Source: Streptococcus sp. 2342
GTDB lineage: Bacteria; Bacillota; Bacilli; Lactobacillales; Streptococcaceae
Assembly: GCF_013276795.1 (NCBI RefSeq)
Contig: NZ_VMLR01000006.1
Coordinates: 1 to 64,000, forward strand
DNA length: 64,000 nt
Reading direction: 5' to 3'
A model generated the notes under the pieces. It was not told where the DNA came from. It made no database searches and saw only the letters and a list, made by a program, of their open reading frames with translations. Both the position numbers and the translations under genes were made by a program. Positions 22,725-31,302 of the stretch are shown one piece after another. The first letter of the stretch is position 1. Every line of letters starts with the position of its first letter.

Positions 22725-22868
22725 GAAAAAGGACCTACTTAATCTCTAAGTAAGTCCCCAAAATAGGCATGGCAAAAACGACCATACCTCACTGCTGACT
22801 TACTTATTGTTAGGTGTTCCGGCACCTTGTAGAAACGTCGTGCCAATTCACGACATAAACAAGTAAAA
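22725..22868 (-). promoter_or_regulatory. Guanine riboswitch with intrinsic terminator
   Basis: On the minus strand the aptamer (22868 to about 22798) has P1 formed by a TTACTTGTT/AATAAGTAA pairing, P2 GTCGTG/CACGAC, the conserved J2/3 GTTTCTAC, P3 AGGTG/CACCT, and a C in J3/1 as in guanine/xanthine-binding members. A terminator hairpin GGACTTACTTA/TAAGTAGGTCC followed by TTTTT lies at 22757-22725. The 3' strand of P1 is complementary to the 5' arm of the terminator, giving the expected antiterminator switch. Confidence 0.92.
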
Positions 22869-22906
22869 CGATATTAAATTTTAAATAGGCTTGAGCCAAT
22901 GTTTTT

Positions 22907-22935
22907 ATTTTACACTAAATAACTTTAGAAATCAA
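22907..22935 (-). promoter_or_regulatory. xpt-pbuX promoter
   Basis: On the minus strand TTGATT (22935-22930), 17 nt, TAAAAT (22912-22907), about 40 nt upstream of the riboswitch aptamer. Confidence 0.65.
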
Positions 22936-23112
22936 ATGTTTTGTTAGTGTTTTGGTTTGAAAAACGAACAAATATAAAAATGGGCAAGGATTAACTTATT
23001 GACTAACATTTAGAAGATTTTTTCATCATAAAAGACATATTATCAAGATTTTTCAAGACCTGACAATATGCCTCTTTCTAACTTTAAAGACTTTTTCCCA
23101 ATCTTTATTGTT

Positions 23113-23499
23113 CTACTCGCTAAATCTTAAAAAATAGCCATCTGGGTCTAGAACTGCAAATTCATGAGGGTAGATATATTGTTCGCCAACTCGAAATTCT
23201 CTTTTTGTCAGGGGACGATGGATAGGATAGTCAGCTTCCAGCAGTTTTTGGTGGAGCTGAGGAGCATCTGCAATGCCAAAGGAAATATTGACACCGCGCC
23301 CGAAAGGATAGGTCAGCTGAGCTAATTCTTCTGCGCTTCCTTCTTCTAGCATAAGCTGGCAATCTTCAAGCGAGAGGAAGAGAAATTTCTCCTCTGGACG
23401 ATCGTATTCGACAGAGAATCCTAGCAGGTCGCAGTAGAAGTGGCGTGATTTTTCGATGTCAGATACTACAAATTCAGGAATGACAGCTTGATAGTCCAT
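23113..23499 (-). CDS. VOC-superfamily protein (glyoxalase/bleomycin-resistance fold)
   Basis: A 128-aa protein with the two-repeat VOC fold: IPEFVVSDIEKSRHFYCDLLGF at the N-terminus and EFAVLDPDGYFLRFSE at the C-terminus. Many family members bind bleomycin-like drugs or act on glyoxal-type substrates. It lies 11 nt after exoA on the same strand and is probably co-transcribed. The substrate is unknown. Confidence 0.78.
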   Translation of the reverse strand: MDYQAVIPEFVVSDIEKSRHFYCDLLGFSVEYDRPEEKFLFLSLEDCQLMLEEGSAEELAQLTYPFGRGVNISFGIADAPQLHQKLLEADYPIHRPLTKREFRVGEQYIYPHEFAVLDPDGYFLRFSE

Positions 23500-23510
23500 T
23501 CGTTTTCTCC

Positions 23511-24338
23511 TTAGAGTTCAATCTCCAAGACAATCGGTGTATGGTCTTGACGAGCTCCTGAGTCGATCATATCAGACTTGGTCACCTTGTCAGCGATGCG
23601 GTTACTTGTGAGCCAGTAGTCGATTCTCCAGCCTGTATTGTTGATTTTAGAAGTTTTGCTGCGTTGTGCCCACCAAGTGTAGCGTTCGGGAACATCGCCG
23701 TGAATGTGGCGGAAGGTATCCGTGAATCCAGTTGCCAAAAGGTTGGTAAATCCAGCACGCTCCTCGTCGGTAAATCCTGGTGAACGGCGGTTGCTAGCAG
23801 GATTTGCAAGGTCGATCTCATTGTGGGCTACATTGTAGTCACCGGTTGCAAGGACTGGTTTTTCTTTGTCTAGTTCAGCCAAGTATTCAGCATATTTGAC
23901 ATCCCAGACTTGACGTTCTTCCAAGCGTTTGAGACCATCGCCAGCGTTTGGAGTGTAAACTTGTGTCACGAAAAATTCATCAAATTCCAAGGTGATGATG
24001 CGGCCTTCCAAGTCCATGGTAGAAGGGGCACCGATTTCTGGGAAAGTGACAGTGGGTGTGAGTTCTTTCTTATAGAGGAACATAGTACCAGCATAGCCTT
24101 TCCGGGCAGGCTCTTGAGAAGAGCGCCACGTGTTTTCGTAGCCTGGGAAGAGTTCTTCTAAAATTTCCAAGTGTTTCTTTGTAGGCCCTTTGGCAGAAAG
24201 CTTGGTTTCTTGGATAGCGATAATATCAGCATTTTCAGCGACCAAGGTTTGTAGGACTTCTTGGGACAATTTGGCACGAGCTGAGTCACTAGTTAGGGCA
24301 GCATTGAGGGAATCAATATTCCATGAGATAAGTTTCAT
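23511..24338 (-). CDS. exoA: Exodeoxyribonuclease III / AP endonuclease ExoA
   Basis: A 275-aa member of the EEP nuclease family. Catalytic motifs are LISWNIDSLN (Asn), IIAIQETKL (metal-binding Glu), ATGDYNVAHNEIDL (Asp/Asn) and the C-terminal DHTPIVLEI (Asp-His). It repairs abasic sites and trims 3' ends. The ATG follows AAAGGTAAC, a modest ribosome site. Confidence 0.94.
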   Translation of the reverse strand: MKLISWNIDSLNAALTSDSARAKLSQEVLQTLVAENADIIAIQETKLSAKGPTKKHLEILEELFPGYENTWRSSQEPARKGYAGTMFLYKKELTPTVTFPEIGAPSTMDLEGRIITLEFDEFFVTQVYTPNAGDGLKRLEERQVWDVKYAEYLAELDKEKPVLATGDYNVAHNEIDLANPASNRRSPGFTDEERAGFTNLLATGFTDTFRHIHGDVPERYTWWAQRSKTSKINNTGWRIDYWLTSNRIADKVTKSDMIDSGARQDHTPIVLEIEL

Positions 24339-24387
24339 AAAGTTACCTTTTTCATTCAGATTATAGATTTTATTATACCAAAAAAAG

Positions 24388-24421
24388 GTCTATTTCCCCA
24401 ACGTATGGTTTGAAAAATCAC
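24388..24421. repeat. 34-bp direct repeat, left copy
   Basis: Identical over 34 bases to 26393-26426 (begins GTCTATTTCCCC). The homology carries a TTGAAA -35 (24410-24415), but the -10 of this copy is decayed to TATCCT (24433-24438). The two copies bracket the CPBP-SdpR-SdpI genes. Confidence 0.92.
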
Positions 24422-24460
24422 TCTTTAGACTTTATCCTGAGAAAATAAAAATTCCCTAAA

Positions 24461-24540
24461 CTATTTAGAAAAAAATCTAAATAGTTCTTGTATTTAGAAT
24501 AGAAAGGTGTATAATGTTATTTAGAAAAACATCTAAATAG
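24461..24540 (+). promoter_or_regulatory. SdpR-type operators around the cassette promoter
   Basis: Two 24-bp sites, 24461-24484 (a perfect CTATTTAGA/TCTAAATAG inverted repeat, 6-nt spacer) and 24517-24540 (one base weaker), start 56 bp apart. A half-site TATTTAGA lies at 24491-24498. Between them are TTGTAT (24488-24493), 16 nt and TATAAT (24510-24515). This is the expected layout for an ArsR autorepressor. Confidence 0.78.
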
Positions 24541-24557
24541 AAAGTGAAGTTATATAT

Positions 24558-25457
24558 ATGTCAAATAAGAGAACAATCCTTCTTTTTGTGGTCTTGGCCT
24601 ATGCCCTTGCTTGGATAATATGGTTGGCACTATGGTTAAGTGGTGTTGGTCTAAATTCTCCATGGAGTCAACTTGCTAGTATTGTAGCTATGTGGATGCC
24701 TGCACTTGCAGTCTTTATTTTAGGGAAAATCACGAATCAACCTAGTGGAATCAAATCTAAATTAGTCGTGAATCTCAAGAGGAACTGGAGCTTTTACTTA
24801 CTAGCTATCTGGTTACCAGCAGTCATCAGTTTTTTAGGAGCGGGACTTTATTTTCTTGTATTCCCTAGTAATTTCAGCCTTGGTTTTGAATCTATTCAAG
24901 CTATTTTACAAGAAAAAGGAGTCCTTCAATCAGCCATTCCCTTATCTTTCTTGGCTTTGATTCAAATCCTATCTAGTTTGACCTACGCTCCTTTTCTTAA
25001 TAGTTTCTTTGCATTGGGAGAGGAAATTGGTTGGCGTGGCTATCTTTACCCAGTGCTAAGAGAACGCTTTTCACTAGTCCAGACTCATGTCTTACTTGCT
25101 CTCATTTGGAGTCTATGGCATTTACCAATCAATTTGCAAGGATATAATTATGGCCTTACTTATTTTGCTTATCCCGTTTTGGGAGTTGTTGCTATGTTTC
25201 TATCTTGTTTTAGCCTAGGAATATTGTTGAGCTGGTTGTTGGAAAAGACAGGTTCTATCTGGGCTTCTGCCCTATTTCATGGGGCAATCAATGCAACTGC
25301 AGGTCTTGGTTTACTCTTTCAATTACCAGGAGAAAAAATTTCAAGCCTCTTGATTTTAGGCCCATCACCGACAGGAATGCTATCAGTTCTACCTTGCTTA
25401 GTCCTATCCCTACTAATATTACAAAGGGAAAGGAGTCATTATGAGTTTTGCAAATAG
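24558..25457 (+). CDS. CPBP-family (CAAX-like) intramembrane metalloprotease
   Basis: A 299-aa protein with about eight membrane segments. The three CPBP motifs are present: GEEIGWRGYLYP (EExxxR, near residue 157), LIWSLWHLPINL (near 185) and ALFHGAINATAG (near 237). Such proteins in streptococci are linked to bacteriocin immunity and peptide processing. It overlaps the next gene by 17 bp and is controlled from the paired palindromes upstream. Its peptide substrate is unknown. Confidence 0.85.
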   Translation: MSNKRTILLFVVLAYALAWIIWLALWLSGVGLNSPWSQLASIVAMWMPALAVFILGKITNQPSGIKSKLVVNLKRNWSFYLLAIWLPAVISFLGAGLYFLVFPSNFSLGFESIQAILQEKGVLQSAIPLSFLALIQILSSLTYAPFLNSFFALGEEIGWRGYLYPVLRERFSLVQTHVLLALIWSLWHLPINLQGYNYGLTYFAYPVLGVVAMFLSCFSLGILLSWLLEKTGSIWASALFHGAINATAGLGLLFQLPGEKISSLLILGPSPTGMLSVLPCLVLSLLILQRERSHYEFCK

Positions 25458-25728
25458 CTTTAAAGCCTTATCTCATCCAGTTAGGAGAGAGATTTTGAAT
25501 TTACTCAAAACAGATAGATTACCTGCAGGAGAAATTGCCAGTCAATTCGAGTTGACTAGTGCAACTATTTCACATCATCTCACGATTTTGAAAGCAGCGG
25601 ATTTGATTCATGAAATGAAAGAAAAAAACTTTATTTATTATGAGTTAAACACATCGGTTTTAGAGGATATAATGGTTTGGTTAGCAGATCTGAAAGGAGA
25701 TCATTTTGATGAAGATAAAAATCAATAA
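25441..25728 (+). CDS. ArsR-family autorepressor, SdpR-like
   Basis: A 95-aa winged-helix protein: ALSHPVRREILNLLK then AGEIASQFELTSATISHHLTILKAADLI. The metal-binding Cys of ArsR/SmtB are absent, and SdpR is the closest described type. It lies between a CPBP protease and an SdpI-like protein with overlaps on both sides. In B. subtilis, SdpI sequesters SdpR at the membrane on sensing toxin; the same logic is likely here. Confidence 0.87.
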   Translation: MSFANSFKALSHPVRREILNLLKTDRLPAGEIASQFELTSATISHHLTILKAADLIHEMKEKNFIYYELNTSVLEDIMVWLADLKGDHFDEDKNQ

Positions 25729-26350
25729 GAAATTGGTATTATTTACGAGCATTCTCATCCTACTACCTTCCCTTGTAGGTTGTGTTTTCTGGAATCAATT
25801 ACCAGAGGAGATACCCACTCATTTTAATCTACTGGGTCAAGCAGATGGCTACAATCATAAAGTGTTTGCTATCTTTGGATTGCCTGCTCTCATGCTTTTG
25901 ATGCATTGGTTGCTTCTATTTATAATGATTAAGGATCCTAAATCTAGCAATATCAGTTCAAAAATACAAGTTTTGATTTACTGGATTATTCCTTTTGTAT
26001 CTTGTCTATCAATGATTTCTATATACGGAGAATCTTTGGGTTATTCCATGATGAGTGGGCTACTAGCTCAGATTTTTATGGGAGTCGTGATGATCGTAAT
26101 TGGAAATTATCTACCAAAAACACACCGAAATTATATAATCGGTATTCGACTTCCGTGGACCTTGGAGAGTGATAAAAACTGGAGAAAAACACATCGATTA
26201 GCTGGAAAAATTTGGGTATTAGGAGGATTGTTATTGTTTCTAAATTCCTTTGTGCAACTGTATGTTTACTGGGTATTCTTCTTGACACTTTTCTTTGTAG
26301 TGATAATTCCTAGTGTCTATTCTTATCAATTATCAAAATTAGAATCTTGA
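25709..26350 (+). CDS. SdpI-family membrane protein (immunity/signal protein)
   Basis: A 213-aa protein with about six membrane segments and the SdpI/DUF1648 pattern PEEIPTHFNLLGQADGY near residue 31, then NYIIGIRLPWTLESDKNWRKTHR near residue 145. The ATG at 25709 follows GAAAGGAG and overlaps the SdpR-like gene. By family it would give immunity to a peptide toxin or relay its presence. No sdpAB/sdpC-like toxin genes are seen in this window. Confidence 0.85.
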   Translation: MKIKINKKLVLFTSILILLPSLVGCVFWNQLPEEIPTHFNLLGQADGYNHKVFAIFGLPALMLLMHWLLLFIMIKDPKSSNISSKIQVLIYWIIPFVSCLSMISIYGESLGYSMMSGLLAQIFMGVVMIVIGNYLPKTHRNYIIGIRLPWTLESDKNWRKTHRLAGKIWVLGGLLLFLNSFVQLYVYWVFFLTLFFVVIIPSVYSYQLSKLES

Positions 26351-26392
26351 AACAGGTATTTGAGTCATTAGTTAGAGAAGTTGGTCTGATAA

Positions 26393-26443
26393 GTCTATTT
26401 CCCCAACGTATGGTTTGAAAAATCACCCTCTTTCGTTTATAAT
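26393..26443 (+). promoter_or_regulatory. Right copy of the 34-bp repeat, forming the DUF3290 promoter
   Basis: 26393-26426 is identical to 24388-24421. It supplies TTGAAA (26415-26420), followed after 17 nt by a perfect TATAAT (26438-26443), the promoter of the next operon. The left copy has lost its -10. Confidence 0.82.
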
Positions 26444-26476
26444 GAAGAATGATTTTATGAAAAGGAGTGAAAATAA

Positions 26477-26932
26477 ATGAAATTTTACTCATATGACTAT
26501 GTACTTAGCCAAATCAGTCAGCAAAATGGAATTATGATTGGCTTTGGGATTGTGCTCCTAGCTATCACAGGATTTTTTGCTTTTAAGGCTTATCGTGATA
26601 AAAAGGGGACTAAGTTTCGGGAATTGGTCATGATTTTGGCCTTGACTTTGGTAGCCATGCTTTTGGTGACGATTTCAAAATACCAGACCAATCAAGCCTC
26701 TAACAATCAATTTCAAACCTCCCTTCATTTTATAGAGGTCGTTTCCAAAGACTTGGGAGTGGATAAATCAGAAGTTTACGTCAATACTTCAGCTGCCACT
26801 GATGGAGCGCTTGTCAAGGTCGGTTCAAATGTCTACCGTGCCATGAACGGGAGCCAACCAGACAAGTATCTTTTAGAGAAATTAGAATTGCATCAAACAG
26901 ACGCTATTGAATTGGTGGAGGTAAACAAATGA
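26477..26932 (+). CDS. DUF3290-family membrane protein
   Basis: A 151-aa protein with two N-terminal membrane helices (residues ~20-38 and ~52-70) and a soluble tail. Sequence and coupling to a DUF421 protein fit DUF3290. It overlaps the next gene by 4 bp and the two probably form a complex. No function is established. Confidence 0.75.
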   Translation: MKFYSYDYVLSQISQQNGIMIGFGIVLLAITGFFAFKAYRDKKGTKFRELVMILALTLVAMLLVTISKYQTNQASNNQFQTSLHFIEVVSKDLGVDKSEVYVNTSAATDGALVKVGSNVYRAMNGSQPDKYLLEKLELHQTDAIELVEVNK

Positions 26933-27564
26933 CACTCAACTATATGGAAATTTTAATCAAACTGGCCTTGGGTCTCTTCTCGCTTGTTTTTGTTATCAAT
27001 GTGACAGGAAAGGGAAACCTAGCACCTAACTCTGCGACAGACCAAATTCAGAACTATGTTCTTGGTGGTATCATCGGTGGGGTGATTTACAATAGTTCAA
27101 TTAGTATTCTCCAGTATGCAGTGATTTTGATGATGTGGACGATTTTGGTCTTGACCCTCAAGTGGCTTAATAACAATGTTCGTTTTGTCAAACGCTTGAT
27201 TGATGGGAAACCAACTCTCCTCATCAAAAATGGGAAGATTGACCCAGAAGCCTGCCGTTCAGTTGGTTTGTCTGCGTCGGATGTAGCCCTCAAACTTCGT
27301 AGCCAAGGGATTTTCCAGATGAAGCAAGTTAAACGAGCTGTGCAGGAGCAAAATGGCCAACTCATCGTGGTCCAAATGGGAGATGAAAATCCTAAGTATC
27401 CAGTTGTGACTGACGGTGTGATTCAAGTTGATGTTTTGGAATCGATTGGCCGTAGCGAAGAGTGGCTGCTTGACAATCTCAGCAAGCAAGGGCATGACAA
27501 TGTAGCCAACATCTTTATCGCTGAGTATGACAAGGGTGCTGTTACAGTCGTAACCTATGAATAA
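26929..27564 (+). CDS. DUF421 (YetF-like) membrane protein
   Basis: A 211-aa protein with three N-terminal membrane helices and a cytoplasmic YetF domain. The family motifs are NSSISILQY and the DGKPTLLIKNGKID segment; the substrate is unknown. It is translated from an ATG overlapping the DUF3290 gene. A 10-bp hairpin at 27568-27593 follows, without a good T-run. Confidence 0.8.
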   Translation: MTLNYMEILIKLALGLFSLVFVINVTGKGNLAPNSATDQIQNYVLGGIIGGVIYNSSISILQYAVILMMWTILVLTLKWLNNNVRFVKRLIDGKPTLLIKNGKIDPEACRSVGLSASDVALKLRSQGIFQMKQVKRAVQEQNGQLIVVQMGDENPKYPVVTDGVIQVDVLESIGRSEEWLLDNLSKQGHDNVANIFIAEYDKGAVTVVTYE

Positions 27565-27567
27565 GAA

Positions 27568-27593
27568 AAACCTGGGGTTTTGGCCTCAGGTTT
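27568..27593 (+). terminator. Hairpin between DUF421 and the ABC exporter genes (weak terminator or attenuator)
   Basis: A 10-bp stem AAACCTGGGG/CCTCAGGTTT (one G-T) with a 6-nt loop. Only TTTCCATTT follows, so termination would be partial, leaving some read-through into the ABC genes. Confidence 0.5.
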
Positions 27594-27618
27594 CCATTTG
27601 CAATCAGAAAGGGATTTT

Positions 27619-29364
27619 ATGTCCATTATTCAAAAACTTTGGTGGTTTTTCAAGTTAGAAAAACGCCGTTATTTAGTCGGGATTGTGGCCCTGGTCTTGG
27701 TTTCCGTCCTCAATCTCATTCCCCCCATGGTTATGGGGCGGGTCATTGATGCCATCACTTCGGGGCAATTAAGCCAGCAGGACTTGCTTTTGAACCTCCT
27801 TTATCTGCTTCTTGCAGCTTTGGGTATGTACTATCTACGCTATGTTTGGCGCATGTATATCCTTGGGACTTCCTACCGTTTGGGACAGATTATGCGCTCT
27901 CGCTTATTTGAGCATTTCACAAAAATGTCTCCAGCCTTTTATCAAACCTATAGGACGGGGGACCTGATGGCACATGCCACCAACGATATCAATGCCTTAA
28001 CCCGTCTCGCAGGGGGAGGGGTTATGTCAGCGGTGGATGCCTCTATCACAGCTTTAGTGACCTTGCTGACCATGCTCTTTAGCATTTCGTGGCAGATGAC
28101 CTTGGTTGCCATTCTTCCCCTGCCTTTCATGGCTTATGCCACCAGTCGTTTAGGGAGAAAGACCCACAAGGCCTTTGGTGAATCCCAAGCAGCCTTTTCC
28201 GAACTTAATAACAAGGTACAGGAGTCTGTATCAGGTATTAAAGTGACCAAGTCTTTCGGTTATCAGTCTAATGAATTGGCCTCTTTTCAGGAAGTAAATG
28301 AATTGACCTTCCAAAAGAACCTCCAAACCATGAAATACGATAGTCTCTTTGACCCTATGGTTCTCTTATTTGTTGGTTCATCCTATGTTTTAACGCTTTT
28401 GGTCGGCTCCTTGATGGTTCAGAAAGGGCAAATCACGGTTGGGAATCTAGTTACCTTTATCAGCTACTTGGATATGCTAGTTTGGCCTCTTATGGCCATC
28501 GGCTTCCTCTTTAATATTACTCAGCGAGGGAAGGTTTCCTATCAGCGGATTGAGGAACTTTTGTCTCAGAAATCACCTGTACAAGACCCTGAGTTTCCTT
28601 TAGATGGTATCGAAAATGGGCGTTTGGAGTACGCTATTGACAGCTTTGCCTTTGAAAATGAGGAAACACTGACAAATGTTCACTTTAGTTTGGAAAAAGG
28701 GCAAACATTGGGCTTGGTTGGTCAGACAGGCTCTGGAAAAACGTCTTTAATCAAACTCCTCTTGCGTGAGTATGATGTTGACAAGGGAGCCATTTATCTA
28801 AACGGTCACGATATTCGTGACTATCGTCTGACAGACCTTCGCAATCTCATGGGCTACGTCCCTCAGGACCAGTTCCTCTTTGCGACTTCAATCTTAGACA
28901 ATATTCGCTTTGGCAATTCTAAACTGCCTCTTTCAGCTGTCGAGGAAGCTACTAAGCTAGCCCAAGTTTACCAAGATATTGTAGCCATGCCTCAGGGATT
29001 TAATACGCTGATTGGTGAAAAGGGAGTCAGTCTTTCTGGTGGTCAAAAGCAGCGTCTGGCCATGAGTCGGGCTATGATTTTAGACCCTGATATCTTGATT
29101 TTGGATGATTCTTTGTCGGCTGTGGATGCCAAGACGGAGTATGCGATTATCGACAACCTTAAGGAGACGCGAAAGGACAAGACAACCATTATTACGGCTC
29201 ATCGCCTCAGTGCGGTTGTCCATGCAGATCTGATTTTAGTCCTGCAAAATGGTCAAATTATCGAACGAGGCAGGCACGAAGACTTGCTAGCCTTGGATGG
29301 CTGGTATGCCCAAACCTACCAGTCTCAGCAGCTGGAAATGAAGGGAGAAGAAGATGCAGAATAA
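27619..29364 (+). CDS. Heterodimeric ABC exporter, subunit 1 (degenerate catalytic Asp)
   Basis: A 581-aa half-transporter: six membrane helices, then an ATPase with Walker A VGQTGSGKTS, a canonical signature LSGGQKQR and Walker B ILILDDSLSAVD. The residue after Walker B is Asp rather than the catalytic Glu. It is co-transcribed with a partner (11-bp overlap) that has the opposite defect, as in multidrug exporters such as LmrCD or BmrCD. The ATG at 27619 follows AGAAAGGG. The exported compound is unknown. Confidence 0.88.
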   Translation: MSIIQKLWWFFKLEKRRYLVGIVALVLVSVLNLIPPMVMGRVIDAITSGQLSQQDLLLNLLYLLLAALGMYYLRYVWRMYILGTSYRLGQIMRSRLFEHFTKMSPAFYQTYRTGDLMAHATNDINALTRLAGGGVMSAVDASITALVTLLTMLFSISWQMTLVAILPLPFMAYATSRLGRKTHKAFGESQAAFSELNNKVQESVSGIKVTKSFGYQSNELASFQEVNELTFQKNLQTMKYDSLFDPMVLLFVGSSYVLTLLVGSLMVQKGQITVGNLVTFISYLDMLVWPLMAIGFLFNITQRGKVSYQRIEELLSQKSPVQDPEFPLDGIENGRLEYAIDSFAFENEETLTNVHFSLEKGQTLGLVGQTGSGKTSLIKLLLREYDVDKGAIYLNGHDIRDYRLTDLRNLMGYVPQDQFLFATSILDNIRFGNSKLPLSAVEEATKLAQVYQDIVAMPQGFNTLIGEKGVSLSGGQKQRLAMSRAMILDPDILILDDSLSAVDAKTEYAIIDNLKETRKDKTTIITAHRLSAVVHADLILVLQNGQIIERGRHEDLLALDGWYAQTYQSQQLEMKGEEDAE

Positions 29365-31096
29365 GAAAGAACAATGGACTGTATTGAAGCGCTTGATGTC
29401 CTATCTCAAGCCTTACGGCCTCCTGACCTTTTTAGCACTCAGTTTTCTCCTAGCGACGACGGTCATTAAAAGTATCATTCCCCTTGTGGCTTCCCATTTT
29501 ATTGACCAGTATCTCAGCAATCTCAACCAACTCGCAGTAACCGTTTTGCTGGTCTATTATGGCCTTTATATCCTACAAACTCTGGTCCAGTATGTCGGTA
29601 ATCTTCTCTTTGCACGGGTGTCATACAGTATTGTTAGAGATATTCGTCGGGATGCTTTTGCCAATATGGAAAAACTGGGTATGTCTTACTTTGACAAGAC
29701 GCCAGCAGGCTCCATCGTCTCTCGTTTGACAAATGACACCGAGACTATCAGTGATATGTTTTCGGGGATTTTATCTAGCTTTATCTCAGCAGTTTTCATC
29801 TTTCTGACAACTCTTTATACCATGTTAGTATTGGATTTTCGTTTGACAGCTTTAGTCTTGCTCTTTCTCCCCTTGATTTTCCTTTTGGTCAATCTCTATC
29901 GGAAAAAGTCCGTCAAGATTATCGAGAAAACCAGAAGTCTCTTGTCAGATATCAATAGTAAGCTGGCAGAGAACATCGAGGGAATCAGAATAATCCAGGC
30001 CTTTAATCAAGAGAGGCGCCTGCAGGCAGAATTTGATGAAATCAACCAAGAACACTTGGTCTATGCCAACCGTTCTGTAGCCTTGGATGCCCTCTTTTTG
30101 AGACCTGCCATGAGTTTGCTGAAACTTCTAGGCTATGCAGTTTTAATGGCCTATTTTGGCTATCGTGGCCTTTATCTGGGAATAACAGCAGGGACCATGT
30201 ATGCCTTTATCCAGTACATCAATCGTCTCTTTGACCCCTTGATTGAGGTGACGCAAAATTTTTCGACCCTTCAAACTTCCATGGTGTCTGCAGGTCGTGT
30301 ATTTTCTCTGATCGACGAGAGGATCTATGAGCCTCATCAAGAAGATGGGCAGGCTAAAGTCAAAGAAGGCAATATTCGATTCGAACATGTGTGCTTCTCA
30401 TATGATGGCAAACATCCGATTCTGGATGACATTTCTTTCTCTGTTAACAAGGGTGAGACCATTGCTTTTGTAGGTCATACAGGTTCTGGGAAATCGTCTA
30501 TTATCAATGTTCTCATGCGCTTTTATGAATTTCAGTCAGGGCGAGTTCTCTTGGATGATGTGGATATTAGGGACTACAGTCAGGAAGAACTGAGAAAAAA
30601 TATCGGGCTGGTCTTGCAGGAACCCTTCCTCTATCATGGGACCATTAAGTCCAATATCGCCATGTACCAAGACATTAGTGATGAGCAGGTCCAGGATGCG
30701 GCAGCCTTCGTGGATGTAGATTCCTTTATTCAGGAACTTCCTTTGGGCTATGATTCCCCTGTTTCCGAGCGTGGTTTGAGTTTTTCAACTGGACAGCGTC
30801 AGCTTCTTGCCTTTGCTAGAACAGTCGCCAGTCAGCCTAAAATCCTGATTTTGGATGAAGCGACAGCCAATATTGACTCTGAAACAGAAAGTCTGGTTCA
30901 AGCTTCTCTGGCTAAGATGAGACAGGGACGAACAACCATTGCCATCGCCCACCGCCTTTCTACCATCCAAGATGCCAACTGTATCTACGTATTGGACAAG
31001 GGGCGCATTATCGAGAGTGGAACCCATGAGGAACTCTTGGCTTTGGGTGGAACCTACCACAAGATGTATAGCTTGCAGGCAGGGGCCATGTCTTAA
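29354..31096 (+). CDS. Heterodimeric ABC exporter, subunit 2 (degenerate signature)
   Basis: A 580-aa half-transporter with six membrane helices. The ATPase has Walker A VGHTGSGKSS, a degenerate signature FSTGQRQL in place of LSGGQ, and a complete Walker B with catalytic Glu (ILILDEATANID). Paired with subunit 1 this gives one good and one degenerate ATP site. A BOX-like repeat begins at its stop codon. Confidence 0.88.
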   Translation: MQNKKEQWTVLKRLMSYLKPYGLLTFLALSFLLATTVIKSIIPLVASHFIDQYLSNLNQLAVTVLLVYYGLYILQTLVQYVGNLLFARVSYSIVRDIRRDAFANMEKLGMSYFDKTPAGSIVSRLTNDTETISDMFSGILSSFISAVFIFLTTLYTMLVLDFRLTALVLLFLPLIFLLVNLYRKKSVKIIEKTRSLLSDINSKLAENIEGIRIIQAFNQERRLQAEFDEINQEHLVYANRSVALDALFLRPAMSLLKLLGYAVLMAYFGYRGLYLGITAGTMYAFIQYINRLFDPLIEVTQNFSTLQTSMVSAGRVFSLIDERIYEPHQEDGQAKVKEGNIRFEHVCFSYDGKHPILDDISFSVNKGETIAFVGHTGSGKSSIINVLMRFYEFQSGRVLLDDVDIRDYSQEELRKNIGLVLQEPFLYHGTIKSNIAMYQDISDEQVQDAAAFVDVDSFIQELPLGYDSPVSERGLSFSTGQRQLLAFARTVASQPKILILDEATANIDSETESLVQASLAKMRQGRTTIAIAHRLSTIQDANCIYVLDKGRIIESGTHEELLALGGTYHKMYSLQAGAMS

Positions 31097-31197
31097 TATT
31101 CTTTGAAAATCTCTTAAAACCATGTCAGCTTTATCTGCAATCTCAAAGCTGTACATTGATCAGCCTGTGGCTAGCTCTTTGATTTTCATTGAGCATA
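31096..31197. repeat. Degenerate BOX-like element (boxA-boxC remnants)
   Basis: TATTCTTTGAAAATCTCTT ... CATGTCAGC resembles boxA, and CAGCCTGTGGCTAGC ... TTTGATTTTCATTGAGCA resembles boxC. The middle is diverged. As with the copy at 14768, it abuts a stop codon. Confidence 0.72.
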
Positions 31198-31302
31198 AGA
31201 AGGAAATCCTTCAAATTACAGATTTCTTTCACCGCCTTTTCCATTTTGTGGTATAATGAAAAATGTTGACAAATAGTATAATAAAAACAAAGGAGAAACA
31301 GC

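Noticed and set aside
24558-26350. Cassette considered as a toxin-antitoxin pair
   Set aside because: No small toxin frame was found among the three genes. The domains fit protease, repressor and SdpI immunity/sensing instead.
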